A DNA stretch of 64,000 nt from Quercus robur (GCF_932294415.1 NC_065536.1:10591974-10655973); one strand, 5' to 3'. Numbered from the stretch's first letter, positions 35,047-47,529 are shown. Made by a program: numbers and translations. The notes: a model not told the origin generated them from the sequence alone.

Positions 35047-35499
35047 ATGTATCAACAGAATTGTAGTTGTTGTGATTCTAAAATTTACCCAATATTCCGT
35101 TGTACCACTTATGAATTTGCTTTGGACTTCAAATGTGCTACACTACCACAAACCGCAAGGTACAAACAACAGGAGCATCTCTTCACTCTTTCTTATATTG
35201 CTGAAGATGACTCCAGTGAATATTATTGTGATATTTGTGAAGAAGAACGCAACCCAAAACATTGGTTTTACTATTATGTAAATTGTGATTATCCTATACA
35301 TCCCAAATGTATTCTTGGGAAATACCCAACTATCAAGTTTGGAAGTGCATATGAATTTTCCTTTCACCCACACCCCCTTACTTTCATTGAGGAAACCAAA
35401 GACCACCTTAAATGTAACCATTGTGGTCATACTTGCACAAAGTTGTTTTATCAGTGTGCCCAGTGTAATTTCAACAGACATCGTAATTGTGCATATTAA
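35047..35499 (+). CDS. Short DC1 domain protein from the 3' end of a DC1 gene
   Basis: The 150-residue frame starts MYQQNCSCCDSK and has no stop until residue 151. It corresponds to the last three DC1 domains of the unit 3 pseudogene and, unlike that copy, reads through to a complete C-terminal domain (HPHPLTFIEE, KCNHCGHTC, CAQCNFNRHRNCAY). Two zinc ligands are lost: CTTYEF where unit 3 has CTTCKF, and FYYYVNC where it has FYYCANC. Homology to block A begins at codon 5, so the ATG and leader come from different DNA. It may be a new short gene using a nearby TATA box, or simply an undisrupted fragment. DC1 proteins bind zinc; the partner is unknown. Confidence 0.6.
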   Translation: MYQQNCSCCDSKIYPIFRCTTYEFALDFKCATLPQTARYKQQEHLFTLSYIAEDDSSEYYCDICEEERNPKHWFYYYVNCDYPIHPKCILGKYPTIKFGSAYEFSFHPHPLTFIEETKDHLKCNHCGHTCTKLFYQCAQCNFNRHRNCAY

Positions 35500-38400
35500 G
35501 GACAAATGTAGTTTTAATTTTTATTTATATATTCTCCTGTTAGGTTGAGCCTGAATTCTTTATTATCAAATCAAATGCTATATTACAACAATCCATTAGT
35601 GTCATTTACAGAACTTTTATTTATTTTGTTTCCTTTTGCTTATAAGCTTATTTGGATTGTTGTTTCATACGTCCAAACTGACCAAAACAATTAAGTGTTG
35701 TCACATTCATTAAAGTTAGATTTCAATTCTTCTAAATTCTTCGTTGAACCTACCAATCTTGATGCTGTTAATAAGCCTAAGGTGAGTTTTTTCTCTATTT
35801 TATTTATAGTATGTTTGCATCTTGAACAACATTTGAGCTGAGGTGTGTGTGTGTGTATGTTTAGGTGTTGGGACATTGGTCAATTGCCGATGACGTGACC
35901 ATTTTAGGGCTATGGGTGGTGTTTGGGGTGTATCCTACCTTTTTGGTAAAATGTCTTATAAACCTCAAGTATTAATTCAATTACATAAAATACAAGCAGC
36001 TTAGGCTCATAAGTTTAAAAATTGTCTATGAGGGAAACTATGTAGTCTTAGAGAAGATAAGGATCCTCAAAAGCACATTGACAAATCACTAAGAATAGAA
36101 AGGTTGGTTTTCCTCTTAATTTTTAATCAATCAGGTCATTTTATTTTTGTTTACTTCCATTATTTGTTAGTAATTTTCTTTTGGCAATGTACTCACTCCT
36201 TGAATGATGGTAGAGGTTGATCCCCTATCACCTTGCTTGTCTAGGAAGCCCTTCTTCATAAAGGTTTGAATCTCTCTTCCTTGTGTTCTATTCCATCTTT
36301 GAAGATGTAGCATTGGAGATATAATGTCACCATCCAAGTAGAAATTGCTCCTTCGCCCATCTATTGACCTGAGTAATATTGTTACAATTGTAACTCATCA
36401 TTTCTTTTCATTGCTGCAAATGATGAATTGCATATATTTGTGTAATCTTTTAGTTTTCCACTTTTTATAACTTATTAGTTAGCTTTGAAGATGCCAAAAC
36501 ATGATTAGAACTGAAATAGTAGAGCAACTCAATGATTCATTGTATAATCCTGTTTGTGGATAACAGTAATGGGTCAAAGACTATCTATTTCTAGCAAAGA
36601 TTTTGTCACTTACAAGAAGGGTGGGTTTATCTTTGACGGAAAGAATATAATCAGTATCGCTTGAAGGGGAATGCTTTGAAGAAAGAACAAAAAAAGCTTA
36701 TGCTGGATCTGATTAATGCGTTGATTAACACAAGAATAATGGCAAACAAGATCCATACCTGTCTTAAGTATTTCTACTTGGCAGAGTCCTTCAAGTATTG
36801 ATGCTATAATAGCTTGGATAATTAGAGGTCAGCATATAGTAGTTCTTGTCTTCATTGGTCATCATTTGCATACACACTTCCAAAGGTTGTAGGATTTTAT
36901 AGCTAGCTTGGTCATTGTCTTGTGGTACACCCACAATGTTGAAATCAATCTTAGCAGGGGCAGAACATTCAAGAATTCACAATGGCAGAGAATAAACTGA
37001 ATGGGATGGTTCTTGAATGCCAATAGAAACCAAGGGCTTTGTAAATAATAATGACAATTCAAACCGGAGACTCAACTTGAGGATGTAAATAATAAAGAGC
37101 TTAAGAAAGGGAGGCTCAACATGTTTGTCAAGAGTAACAAATAACCTAAAAATGGAGAATTTGAAAATGAAAGTGGTGAGCTTGATTAGATTTAGAGATT
37201 TGTTCCCTTTTGGTTTAAATGATCTATTAAATATCAAAGATGAAGTTCTTGAGCATAATGGTATTGCTTGGCTTAGTTTTACTTAAAATTTTCAAATTGA
37301 ATGAAGTGGCTTTATATATTTTTGTTATTGTTAACCACAAGAATGCTATTTGCACACTTTGTTGTACTCTTGTTTTCAAACCCAGCCTTTAAGCCTTCAT
37401 TTAAAATTAACACAGAGATCACATCTACATGAAATTCAAATCTGCTCTCATTTTTCCTGTGTAGGCTCATTTTGTAATAACTTGGCATTTAGTCTATGTC
37501 ATAATCAAGTACACATGCTATGAGATGATACACTTATTTATATTGGGACCCTTTCTTCCCCCCTTCCCCCCACACCCCCCCCCCCCCATTTTTTCACAAT
37601 TATTTGTATTTAATTGAACTTCTTCATGTAATTGCCTCTTGTGCCATGTGGCCCATGTTATCTTGTAGGTCACTACTCTGGACATTAGTAGACACAGACT
37701 TACATTAGCCATGAGAATTTTAATTTTTGGACCATGTTGGTTTAATCTGAATTGGAGCCTTTATTTTATTTTATTTTATTTTTGCACCATTATTTATAGT
37801 ATTTGAGAGATGGAGTGAGGTTAAGGAACCAATTGGCATTCATTTGGAGCATAGGCTACGGCACATGATTATACTAAAAATTTTCATTTGCTTGCACCTA
37901 AGTTACCAAGCTTTAGGGTGTGGTTTTGAGTGATGAATTTCTACAAATTTTGAATTCCATTCTGCCGCCTTATTGTAATATCCTTTTGCTCATATATGAA
38001 TCTATTTTCCCTCTTTTTGGGTTACACTCTCTTCCTTTTTTCTCGGATGTGCAGATACAGATAGTCTTTTATTCTACAATGGGGTTCATTAACAATATTT
38101 AAATATATTGAGTGGAAATTTAGAGAAGCAATGCTTTCTAGTTCTCATTCTCAGGTACCTTCATTCTTACACTCTTAATTTCTTTATGAAATCTCTTATA
38201 TTTATTTTTAAGTTTTGGGAGTTTTTCACTTTTTGGAGTTAAATCTTTATTGAGTGTTTTTGTTTGATCATTTTCTTGCTTATACAAAATCAATACATGT
38301 TCAACTTTTAACGCTATTGTTATGACTTAGGCACAAAGCAGTCGTTACAAAAGTTAACCGGAACATATCCTTGTCATAAATATGGAGATCTTTTTCTTAT

Positions 38401-38590
38401 TAGAAGATCAAAAACCCAATTGCTATATAAATTTGTATTTTGGTTTGGATCAACCTGTTATTCCAATGTGGTGGAGGGAATGTGTCTTACTCTCCTGGTG
38501 TTTGATGAAAAAACTGTCTCCTTTGGCATAGCTTTGGCCACACTTAAGATTGAAGATCATTAGACTTTATTTGTTTAAAATAACAAAAAA

Positions 38591-38712
38591 TGTGACAGGT
38601 GCATGCAGGTCATTCCGCCTCCATTTTTTAGTTGTGTGAAGTGTAGCTTCTTTCTTCAAAAATCTTGTGTTAAATTACCTAGAAAAAGGCAACATCCACT
38701 CACTCACCCTCC
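38591..38712 (+). pseudogene. DC1 internal-domain remnant (block B)
   Basis: The sequence reads CDRCMQVIPPPFFSCVKCSF and FLQKSCVKLPRKRQHPLTH. It matches the fifth domain of unit 3 and the block A remnant at 16121. Here both CxxC pairs remain and there is no stop, so it is better preserved than its partner, but it is still an isolated fragment. Confidence 0.7.
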
Positions 38713-38984
38713 CAAAGACATACTTTACTAAACTGATTGTAATAACTTCAATCTGCCTGCAAAGGATAAGTATTAAAATTTCCAAGCATTTATTCTTCTT
38801 GTTATTTTCTCAATTAGGGTCCTGCAATCATGATAGCTCAGCTTACCAGGGACTAGAGGCATACCTAGATATCTAACTGGGAGACTACCTTCCTTAAAGT
38901 GAAGAGCATCCAAAAATCTGATTCTTTAGACCAGAAAATACACCTACAAAAAATAATTTACCTATAGAATATTAATCTACAAGC

Positions 38985-39805
38985 CTGAAATCACTTTAAA
39001 ATCTTCCAAACATTTTTCAATAACTGGACTTGGAGTAGATAAGCTCTTCTGAAAATCCTTAAGTTGTTTGTACAATATAGATTAATAAGCAGCATATTCT
39101 CACATCTGGGATGGAATTTGAAGTCCTTGCAACCAAGAATCCTTTTTTTAAGCATCTGAGTTACGAATTCCATTGCTAGCAAAAACAAATAAGGGGTCAA
39201 TGGATCCCTTTGTCTCATCCACTTGACACCTCGAAAAAAAAAACCAGCTAGTCCTCCATTTACAGCCACAAGGTACATAGGAGTGGTAATACACTCCCTC
39301 ACCCAATTAGCATATCTTGAGGGAAAAGCCACAATCTGAAGGTACTGAAAAATAAACCACCATTCTGCTAACTTATAAGCTTTCCTAATTTCCACTTCTA
39401 TGGTAGTTCTTAACAATTTCATGAGCTACTAGCACAATTTCTACCATATTCCTGCTAAGCACAAACGCAGTTTGGTTGGGGCTAATAATATCATTCAAGC
39501 ATGATTTAAGTCTGTTAGTCAAGTTCTTTGTGATGCACTTATAAATTATACATCAACAAGAATTGGTCTATAATCCCCCATGCTTGAAGGATTGCTCACT
39601 TTAGGGACAAGAGTAATAATCGTTGCATTCACCTCTCCAAGTAAGCTACCTGAATTGAGAAACGACTGGATGGCATGGGCTACATCTGAATGGATAACAA
39701 CAGGCCAAGCTTTTTGAAAAAACAAGCTGTGAACCCATCAAGGCCTGGGGCCTTCTATCCTTTCGAGAAAACATAGTTTGCTGGATCTCCAAACTTGAAG
39801 CTGGA
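38985..39805 (-). mobile_element. LINE reverse transcriptase remnant (block B)
   Basis: On the minus strand an open piece reads EIRKAYKLAEWWFIFQYLQI, WVRECITTPMYLVAVNGG and RQRDPLTPYLFLLAMEFVTQ. The RQGDPLSPY motif has become RQRDPLTPY. Upstream parts toward 39805 carry FSRKDR...KA-P-P type remnants with stops. It is the counterpart of 16380-17105. Confidence 0.75.
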
Positions 39806-40184
39806 GAGCCTGTTGAAATTCTACACAAATTTCTTGAGCCAAATGCCCCTTAGAGGTGATTCTGATAATAGTAACCCGCAGCTAATTGTTTAACTTGTTG
39901 AGGATCCGTTATTCTATTCCCCTGATCATACTTCAGAAAAAGTATTGAGTTTCTAGCATTTCCTATTTTAACAAAATGAAAGAATGCAGTATTTTTTACC
40001 CCCAATTGAGGCAACTATTTTTAGATGTTTGTTTCATAAGTGCCTCCTCTCCTCTGCTAATATTCTCAGAGAATTCTCCAATCTAGAGTGGATCGGGCTG
40101 CAAAATTCACAGTATTCGCTTTGGGTCTCACTCCTCCAGCTCATAATTGACGGTTGTGCCCTCACCCACGTTCTTAACTTTACC

Positions 40185-40240
40185 TGCCAACAACAATGAT
40201 TGATGCAGCAAAACAACTTTTGCAAATTGATCGATTTATC
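40185..40240 (+). pseudogene. Kinase C-terminal tail remnant (block B)
   Basis: The stretch reads PTTMIDAAKQLLQIDR, matching the end of a kinase domain and the block A remnant at 17821. Nothing else of that kinase remains nearby. Confidence 0.45.
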
Positions 40241-40790
40241 TTATATTCTTGTTAGCTTATTTTCATCCAAATTCATCACTGTTCAGGGTCCGCAATAAAA
40301 CGAATGTATATTACAAGTAAAAAGATATGTTCCAAGTTGCAAGTCTGTTATTGAGTTATATTATACCTCTGTGTTTTAAAGTTGCATATGGTGGTATGAA
40401 ATTGTCACCAAGAATGGTGTCGTAGAAATTGGCAGCTTTATTATGATTGAACATGCAGTTAAAAGTTAGTGACTTAGTTGGATTCCATTGGCAGTTCAAT
40501 AGCCAATAAATTAGCGGCCCTTTGAAATACTGCTAAAGCAGGGAATGGTGTGTGGAACATTTATGTTCATGGTGGTTTCTCATTCCTTGATTCAAGGTAC
40601 CCTGTCTCAAGATTGTATATGGTTGAGATGGTGCGGTACTATTCACCAATTTGACACGGAGAAATGAGCATATCTGCCCAATGAAACCAAAAATAATTCT
40701 AAATCTATCAATTCCAACAATATGATCTATCAGTCCAGGCCAAGCCCCAAAGAAGAAGTTGGTGAGAATTAATAATTAACCAATTAGACC

Positions 40791-41379
40791 TGAAGCACAA
40801 TTGATATAGCAGAGCAAAACAATAGGAGGTCCAGATAGGTCTCAAATCTTAAAATGACATAGAAGCACTAAGTAAAATCCAACTTAGACTGGGAAAGTAT
40901 CCCTCAAAATTAAACCCTCCAATTTCCTCTGATAATCCACATAGGATGCTTTCGCAGAAATCCAGAATAATTTTTCTGGGTAAATTACATGTGCTGCTGT
41001 GTGTTGCCAGAGTGCTATTGTGCTGTCCATGTGCTGCTGCACTGAAGTGCTGGTTTGGATGCTTTACAGCTGTGCTGTTTAGTCTCCTTGTTATCTTTAG
41101 CTTTAAGGTAGTTAGAAGGTCGTGTTGTTAGTGAACTTTTGCTTTGATAATTGCTTTGGTTTTGTAGTTAGATTTGTAAGTTGGGTGCTGTAGTAGGGAG
41201 GTTCCCTATGCCGGTACCTTCCCTTCTCTGGTTTTGGGGTTTTTCCTTGTGTACTCTATTTTGTTTCAATGAATATAAGCTGAATTAACAAATAATAATG
41301 AAAATTACAATTTAGCACTTGTGGTTTGGCAGTGTCAAAATTTAATCTACAAAGTTTCATTTGCTACATTTATAGTTCT
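40791..41379. other. Block B-specific sequence resembling a LINE 3' UTR
   Basis: This segment has no match in block A. Its end, with TTGTTTCAATGAATATAAGC just before the homology resumes, resembles the 3' UTR of plant LINEs. A 61-codon Cys-rich frame at 40946-41131 is probably incidental. Confidence 0.35.
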
Positions 41380-41569
41380 GTAGTTTGTACTCTTAAGACT
41401 AAAAGGAAACTATTATGGTTCTATTTAAATTAATAAATTTTATATTGTGGACAAATGTACTAAATTATCCAAGTTTAACCATGAATGAGCAATACTAGTA
41501 ATAATTAATTGCCAGTACTTCCATGCAATTAAAAAAAAGCATGTGAAGTATATTATGATATTAGATTTC

Positions 41570-41830
41570 TATTTGTTGGAGCCATGCAATTGAGAGAAAC
41601 AGGACCAACATTGAAAACCTTACCTCCAACTAAAAGATTTATTAGAAAGTTGGTCCACAACTTTGATCTCTTTACACACTTATATTCTTTAACTTTTTGT
41701 TTGGGTTTGTTTCTTAACCTGGTCCGGCACACAGGTTTGTTAAAGAGAAACTCCAACTCCAAGGAAACAGTCAAGTCATTGTGATGAAATTTCCCACTAG
41801 TTTCCTGCTTGGTCAATATCAGTTTACTAG
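41570..41830 (+). repeat. Kinase-upstream segment, copy 3
   Basis: This repeats 21120-21400 and 25730-25990 and lies upstream of kinase pseudogene B. Confidence 0.65.
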
Positions 41831-43001
41831 TAAGCCTTTCCTTGACTCTTTGAAAATATTTTTAAACAGGTACCAAATTCTATAATAGAGCTCATGATAT
41901 AATGATATTGTCAAGTGGATAAGAGGAAGGCTCCAGATCCACAAGCTACCAAATTCTGGACATTCTTATGTTATAGTTGCATCTCTCTTTCTATGGGTAG
42001 AATAAGGTACATTCTCTTTGAAACCCTCAATTTTCAATTTTTATATTTGCCTCCATGCCTATGTAGCGGGATTGAGTTTCAAGCTTTGTGTTAATAGATC
42101 ATGATATTTTGAGATTTACGTTCTTGGATCATGCTAATTTAATATTTGTGTTCCTAGTCCTACTGATTTGCTACTAAAAAGTATTGTTTGAGGGGGATCT
42201 AGGTTCATATTTCAACTTCAAAAGTCAAAACTCACAGATTCATATCTCAAATTATCACTTTTGTTTAATATCTAAGTAAAATAATTATTATATAAATATT
42301 TCAAAAATCCTAATATGACTCTAGGCTGATGTACTTAAAACCCCCTATCTCTCAGCTCTCTTTTTAAATGACACCAGGCTGATTGGATTTTGAAATAATT
42401 CATTAAATGTAGTGTATATGATTATAGCATGAAACCAAGCTCTGACATATATAATTCTTCAAGACTTAAGAATTCAATGGACAAGGTGTCCATGGAAAAT
42501 TTCTAAAGGTGGTATACAAAACATTTGTTGATCGAACAAATGAATCATAATGACCTAATTGGTTTGAACTCTCGTACATGTTCAAATTGCTTAAAGATGT
42601 AAATCATGAGTTATGAGAATGGTCATAGAACATGTTTGATTTCTTATAGTGTAATATGTTTGATTTAAAATATGTCACTTCATCATTTTAATTTAAAATT
42701 TTAAAAATAATAAACTTTAATTTTGCAATTCTAATTTAAATTAAAAAAAAAAAACGAAGAATCTTTTTTTCTTTTCAGTTTTAAAGATTTTTCAAATTCT
42801 AGCGATTCATTTTTTACATAGTGGTAGAGTACAACCAGTTTCAAACTCTAAATTGTACATGGCCCTTGATCTCTAAGCAAAAAGACAGATCAATGGCCTC
42901 CAAGCATCTTGGTTTACAGCAATATTATATCCTCGTCATGTCATTGCATATTATGTGTATATTAATATTTCTATCTGTAATCTAAAGGTTTGGTGGACAA
43001 G
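41831..43001. other. Upstream region of kinase pseudogene B
   Basis: This aligns with 21401-23025. No coding sequence or element is recognised. Confidence 0.5.
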
Positions 43002-44867
43002 ATGAATTTGTGTTTGAAAATGAAGAGGAAAGCAAAATAGGAGACATCTTTTATGAAGAATGGAAGACTATTATTAGTGGAGCTAATTGCCTTTTGCAAT
43101 GGGAAAAGCAATCCTATCCGTGTCTTCTCTGCTGAGGAGCTCAAAAGAGCAACAAACAACTATGACCATCGTCAATGTGTTTTGCAGGGTAGAGATTTTA
43201 AGTTATTCAAGGGTTCTCTAGAAGACCGCTTACTTTCTGCTAAAAAGTACCACACGGAAGAAAAAGTATTTTCTGTTATGGAAGAAGTTACACTTGGCAT
43301 TGTTAAAGACATTGTGGAGGGATCGCAAATGAGTGTCCACCAAAATGTTCTAATACTCTTAAGAGGTTGCTTAGAGACCAAATATCCAACTCCAGTGTAT
43401 GAATTTGTCAGGGATAAAATTCTCTCCAATTATATCGACCCAATTGGGACAATCCACTTTGAGCCCTTATCATGGAAATGCAGAGCATAGTTAATGCCCC
43501 TACATATGTTCATACTTCATTTTCCAAGTCTGTTATCCATAGAGAAATTAGGTCAGCCATCATTATATTAGATGAGAACAATGTTGCCAAACTGATTGAC
43601 TCTCGCTCTTATCTATTCCTAAAGGTGAACTGCATGTATTCAAGGCCGTATGTGAGAGAATGGGGTGTGGTGCACCTGAATATACTGCTAACAGGCTATA
43701 TAACTGAGAAGGTTGATGTGTATATTTATGGTGTTCTCCTTCTTGGGCTTTTGGCTGGATGGATGTTGAATACTCAGTACAGGTACAGTCAGGGGCGGAG
43801 GGAGGGGGGGGCGAGGGGGGGCAGCTGCCCCCCCTGAACTTCTGAAATTTTTACTAATAATGACAGTATATTGCATTGAAATGTATTATTTGCCCCTCTA
43901 CACAAAAGACAAAAAACTTTTCTATTTACTGCTACATGTTTCAGAACTCAACAGCCTTAACTAATAAACTCTAAGACTACTATAACTCTAATATAAACTA
44001 TGGGTCCCATCTAGTAATGACTAAAAAATAAAAAACCTACTGCTAATGCTATATGCCTTTATGGAATAGGAATCACAGCAGCATGATACTAATAGAACTC
44101 TGAAAAAAAGTGTATATAGAATACAGTATAAAGCACACATTCCATAAAAAATAAAAAAATTTGTATGTTTTTAAAATTAAATAAGGGAAGAAAAATAATT
44201 AGTTTTTTCATAGTTTATAATTTTGTTAATATGATAAAGGTAAATTTGGTAATTTATTTGGTCAAACATTTCTATGCTCTACTCTCTCTCTAAATCTCTC
44301 TAATTTTGGGGAATTAAAAATGAGGGGTTAGAAGTAGTTAAAACCCCTCCAAGTCCCTCCCCCTCCTCCCTTAAAAAAAAAATCCAAATAAGGTAATTTA
44401 ACTTACTCTCCCTCCCTCTACTCTACTCCCTTCTACTCTCCCTCCATTCAAACAAGCTATTAGAGTTTCTGTTGAGTTTTTAAAAGTATTCAAGTTGAGT
44501 TTTTAAAAACATTCAAGTCATTGAGTCACTTTTAAATATTCACAAGTATATTGCATACTCTTAATATTCACATTTAAATTTTTTTAGATTAGTTTTTTAC
44601 TTTAAATCTTGTCTTTTAATCTTGCCCCCCCTGGCCTAAATTCCTGGCTCCGCCACTGGGTACAGTCCCTCCTTTCTACCAATGTTGGTGAACCCATGTG
44701 ATGAAAAAAATTGGTTGATTGAAATCATAGATCCTATGTTACTAAAAGAGGGAATTAATCAGGAACATTTTCTTGCTTTTGCACAGATTGCCTTGAGTTG
44801 CATCTCTGATACAGCAGAAGATAGGCCTACAATTATTGATGCAGGAAAACAACTCAGTGAATCTTGA
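43002..44867 (+). pseudogene. ZED1-related (ZRK-like) kinase, pseudogene B, split by a hAT element
   Basis: The ATG at 43002 is followed by the same N-terminus as pseudogene A, but a TAG replaces codon 13 (43038-43040). The next frame reads GRLLLVELIAFCNGKSNPIR, AEELKRATNNYDHRQC, SQMSVHQNVLILLRGC and VYEFVRD. A deletion then shifts the frame near WKCRA. Later pieces show SVIHREI (HRD to HRE) and a missing DFG (LIDSRS), then GYITEKVDVYIYGVLLLGLL. A hAT element of 869 bp follows, and after it NWLIEIIDPMLLKEGINQEH and TAEDRPTIIDAGKQL to the stop. The kinase C-lobe is better kept than in A. ZRK proteins are cytosolic partners of immune receptors; this copy cannot encode one. Confidence 0.8.
43790..44658. 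mobile_element. hAT-type non-autonomous element in kinase B
   Basis: The left end is CAGGGGCGGAG and the right end, inverted, is CAGTGGCGGAGCCAG. GGTACAGT flanks both sides (43782-43789 and 44659-44666), a perfect 8-bp target duplication as made by hAT transposases. No transposase is encoded in the 869 bp. Removing the element and one duplication rejoins the kinase segments. Confidence 0.92.
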
Positions 44868-46365
44868 GTCTGTCTCACCTCCTTAGTTTATCTTAGCTCT
44901 ATCCTAGTTGATAAACATTCAGGATATTCTATGCTCGATATAGCATTTGAATGCACAAACTTGTCACCAAGACTGGAGTCACTGAATAAAATGGCAATCA
45001 TGTTTATGATAAAACCATGTTTTGATTTCCATTGGGTAGCTAGAGTGGACTGTAATAAGACTTCTTATTTTTATTTTTGGATGGCTTGGGTTGCACAATC
45101 TTCCTATCATTGCATGTAGTATTTTCTGGTTAACAGGAAAGTATCTCTTATGACAGGCATCTCAAATCAGCCATGTACGAGTAGTCCCCATTGCATTACC
45201 AGTCTCTTTTTTTTTTCTTTTTTTCTTTTTTTAAATATACTCCATTGCATTACCAGTCATTTTTGCTTACTAATGTCACTAAAATTTCTTCATAAAGGTG
45301 ACCGGTCAATGTGATAAGGCTTTTAAGTCTTAACGACTCAAAAGTAAATTCTGAATGTGACTTAAATGAGTTAAATCTATATAAATCAATATAATTTACA
45401 ACAATGACTACATTATCGTATGATAATTATATTGTGGTGACTTCATTTGAACACCAATAGTGATCGACCTAGTAAATGTTAAGTTTCATATTCAGTTTTT
45501 TTAAAATAATAATAATTCAAGCAGCTTTAGCAATCTACTTGCTGACAAATAGCCTAATTTATATTTATCCACTTTGTTGAAATCATATTGGAATTAACAT
45601 GCTTATATCTAAAAAAAAGTAAGTACCTAATACAAAAAACTCCCACTTTTGTAAAATCTATGAGAGATCATGATAGACAGTTTTACTCCTAATCTTTTTT
45701 GGAGAGGTTAATTCTCAAACTCAAAGTTGCTACCTTTTTGTTTTTGATGAAGGACACTTGCCATTACATCAAGACTCAACCTCAGAAAGCCTTGGTAATT
45801 GTCTAATAATTCTAAAGGCCTCATGCAATCCATGAGATATTGAGTTCGAATCCTTACCCTTAATTTTTGGGCCCCTAGGGGATTCCTCCAATTAAGTCAA
45901 TCTATTCTAATTTAGACCAGGATAAGATCTCTTCCTATTTAAATACTACAATTTCTATAGATCACACAAATTCAAATAAATACCATGTGTCTCACATCTA
46001 ATTAAAAACTAGAGGAATTTTAATGGGAGTGAATCTTATTCCAATTTTGTTAATTTAAAATTTCATTATCGTTAATTGAAATACAAACTCTCTTTTTTTT
46101 CTTTTCTTTTTTTGAGAAGGAATTGAAATACAAACTTCAATGAAAAACTTATTGATAATATCATAGTCCAAAAAATTAGTTTTACATTTTCAAATTTTCA
46201 ATAGATTTTTATAATGACTTCAATTTTATCACAATAACAAAGTTTATGTTGTATAAAATAAATAAACTAAGTATATAAATAGTTAAATAAGCTTCTTCTT
46301 TTTCTTTTTTACCAAAATGGAATAATACATGAGCAATTCTACTCAACTAACTAATATTCTTCCCA
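44868..46365. other. AT-rich spacer after block B
   Basis: The first 250 bp still match the DNA behind kinase pseudogene A, including the MLDIAFECTNLSPR-like frame. The rest shows no gene. A B-box-like GAGTTCGAATCC at about 45849 lacks a convincing A box. Confidence 0.5.
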
Positions 46366-46488
46366 AAAGTCTTGTAACTCAACCAGTTGGCATCTCCTAA
46401 CTAGTGTTTCCAATTAAGACATCTAATGTTCAAATCCCCCTACTCCAAGGCCTCAATTGAACCCAATTATCGTACTATCAAAAAAAAA
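46366..46488 (+). mobile_element. tRNA-derived SINE
   Basis: An A-box-like GTAACTCAACCAGTTGG (46374-46390) and a B box GTTCAAATCCC (46428-46438) are correctly spaced, and the segment ends in a short A run. No target duplication could be made out because an AT repeat follows. Confidence 0.6.
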
Positions 46489-46600
46489 TATATATATATA
46501 TATTGATAACCTTACCAAGAGTTTTTCATGAGTTGGAAAAAATAGAAACTAATTCTAAGATAATGCCTAAACATTCAATATTTTCTTAAAAAATGTAAAG

Positions 46601-46605
<5 letters not shown>

Positions 46606-46637
<32 letters not shown>
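46606..46637. repeat. (AT)n microsatellite
   Basis: An uninterrupted run of about sixteen AT dinucleotides is seen. Confidence 0.9.
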
Positions 46638-46639
<2 letters not shown>

Positions 46640-46865
46640 TGTTGCTATTAATATATAAATAAATGAATTTTGTGTACTAAATAAAATTCAAATATTTGGA
46701 TTTAAATATTAATTCAAATTATGAACACCACATATCATATGAACGGTATTAGTTTATGAAATAAACCCAAATAAAATTATTTAAAAATATATATTCTTTT
46801 AAAATAACATTACTTTAATAACAATAAAAATAAAAATAAAAATGAAAAATCCATGTTATAAAGGT

Positions 46866-47510
46866 TGTAGGGTCACGTTCCGCGACGAACCGCAGTAGTG
46901 TTGGGTTCGCACGTGAATGGACCCAAACAATATCATTTGTAGAGAGTGGGTTCGAAAGGCTAGGCCTCGGCTACCCAGCGGTGGGTTTGTGTGGTGCTCA
47001 TATATGATTGAGGTGTCTTCACCCTTGGAGTCTTTCTCCTAGAGGTGGACTGGGAGGCCCTTCCTTTTTGGCCAGTCTTCCCCCGCCCCCCTTTTCTAGA
47101 TTACTTATTTTTTCTTTTATACTAGCCTACATTCACTTTCCTTCGTCCACGTGTAGGGTCAAACTTTCCAACACTGATACTTGTCCCGTCAGTCCAAGAC
47201 AAAAGCCGTAGGGAGTGGTTAATAAAGCTAAAGCATACGGCTCTGTTAGGTGCAAAGCTAGGTATGGGGAAGGTAGTAAGGGCAGCCTTTCCTAGATATT
47301 TTAGATTTTCTTTCAAGTTTGTCCCTATACCGTTTTTGCCCTTCTTCTTGGTGGAGCTTTGTGTCAGCCGAGGACTGCACTGTCCTCGGCTGCTTCTCCG
47401 GGCCAATTTGTGCTTCACGTTATTGAGTTTGGATTGTAACCCTCTTCGGCTTGGGCCTTAGGGCTCCCCATGAATAAATGAGCTCGGCCCATAAATCGTT
47501 GGGCCCCACA
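46866..47510 (-). repeat. 3' LTR of element 1
   Basis: It begins TGTAGGGTCACG and ends GGGCCCCACA in plus-strand reading (TG...CA). A TATA box, TATAAAAG on the minus strand, lies at 47114-47121. It differs from the 5' LTR at about ten positions, all of them transitions by my count. Confidence 0.92.
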
Positions 47511-47529
47511 ATAGCCCCTCAAAACCCTG
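47511..47529 (-). other. Polypurine-like tract of element 1
   Basis: On the minus strand this reads CAGGGTTTTGAGGGGCTAT directly before the 3' LTR, the same motif as at 9209-9226. Confidence 0.65.

Larger units (their letters stand above)
35059..40790 (+). repeat. Segmental duplication block B, first part
   Basis: This aligns with 12051-18410 in the same order. The stretch 35506-38590 contains only decayed coding-like blocks (see 13431-14126) and spacer. A run of Cs at about 37570-37588 is present. Block B lacks the LINE piece, MITE, Helitron and 349-bp duplication of block A. Confidence 0.8.

Noticed and set aside
40946..41131. Small Cys-rich frame of 61 codons
   Set aside because: It lacks a signal-peptide and cysteine spacing typical of plant Cys-rich peptides and lies in LINE-like 3' UTR sequence.
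45780..45900. Possible SINE or tRNA (B-box-like GAGTTCGAATCC)
   Set aside because: No convincing A box at the right distance, no terminal A run and no target duplication.
47122..47418. A 98-codon minus-strand frame in the LTR, repeated at 52301-52597
   Set aside because: It lies in the LTR U3 region upstream of the LTR TATA box. It is conserved only because the two LTRs are copies of each other.
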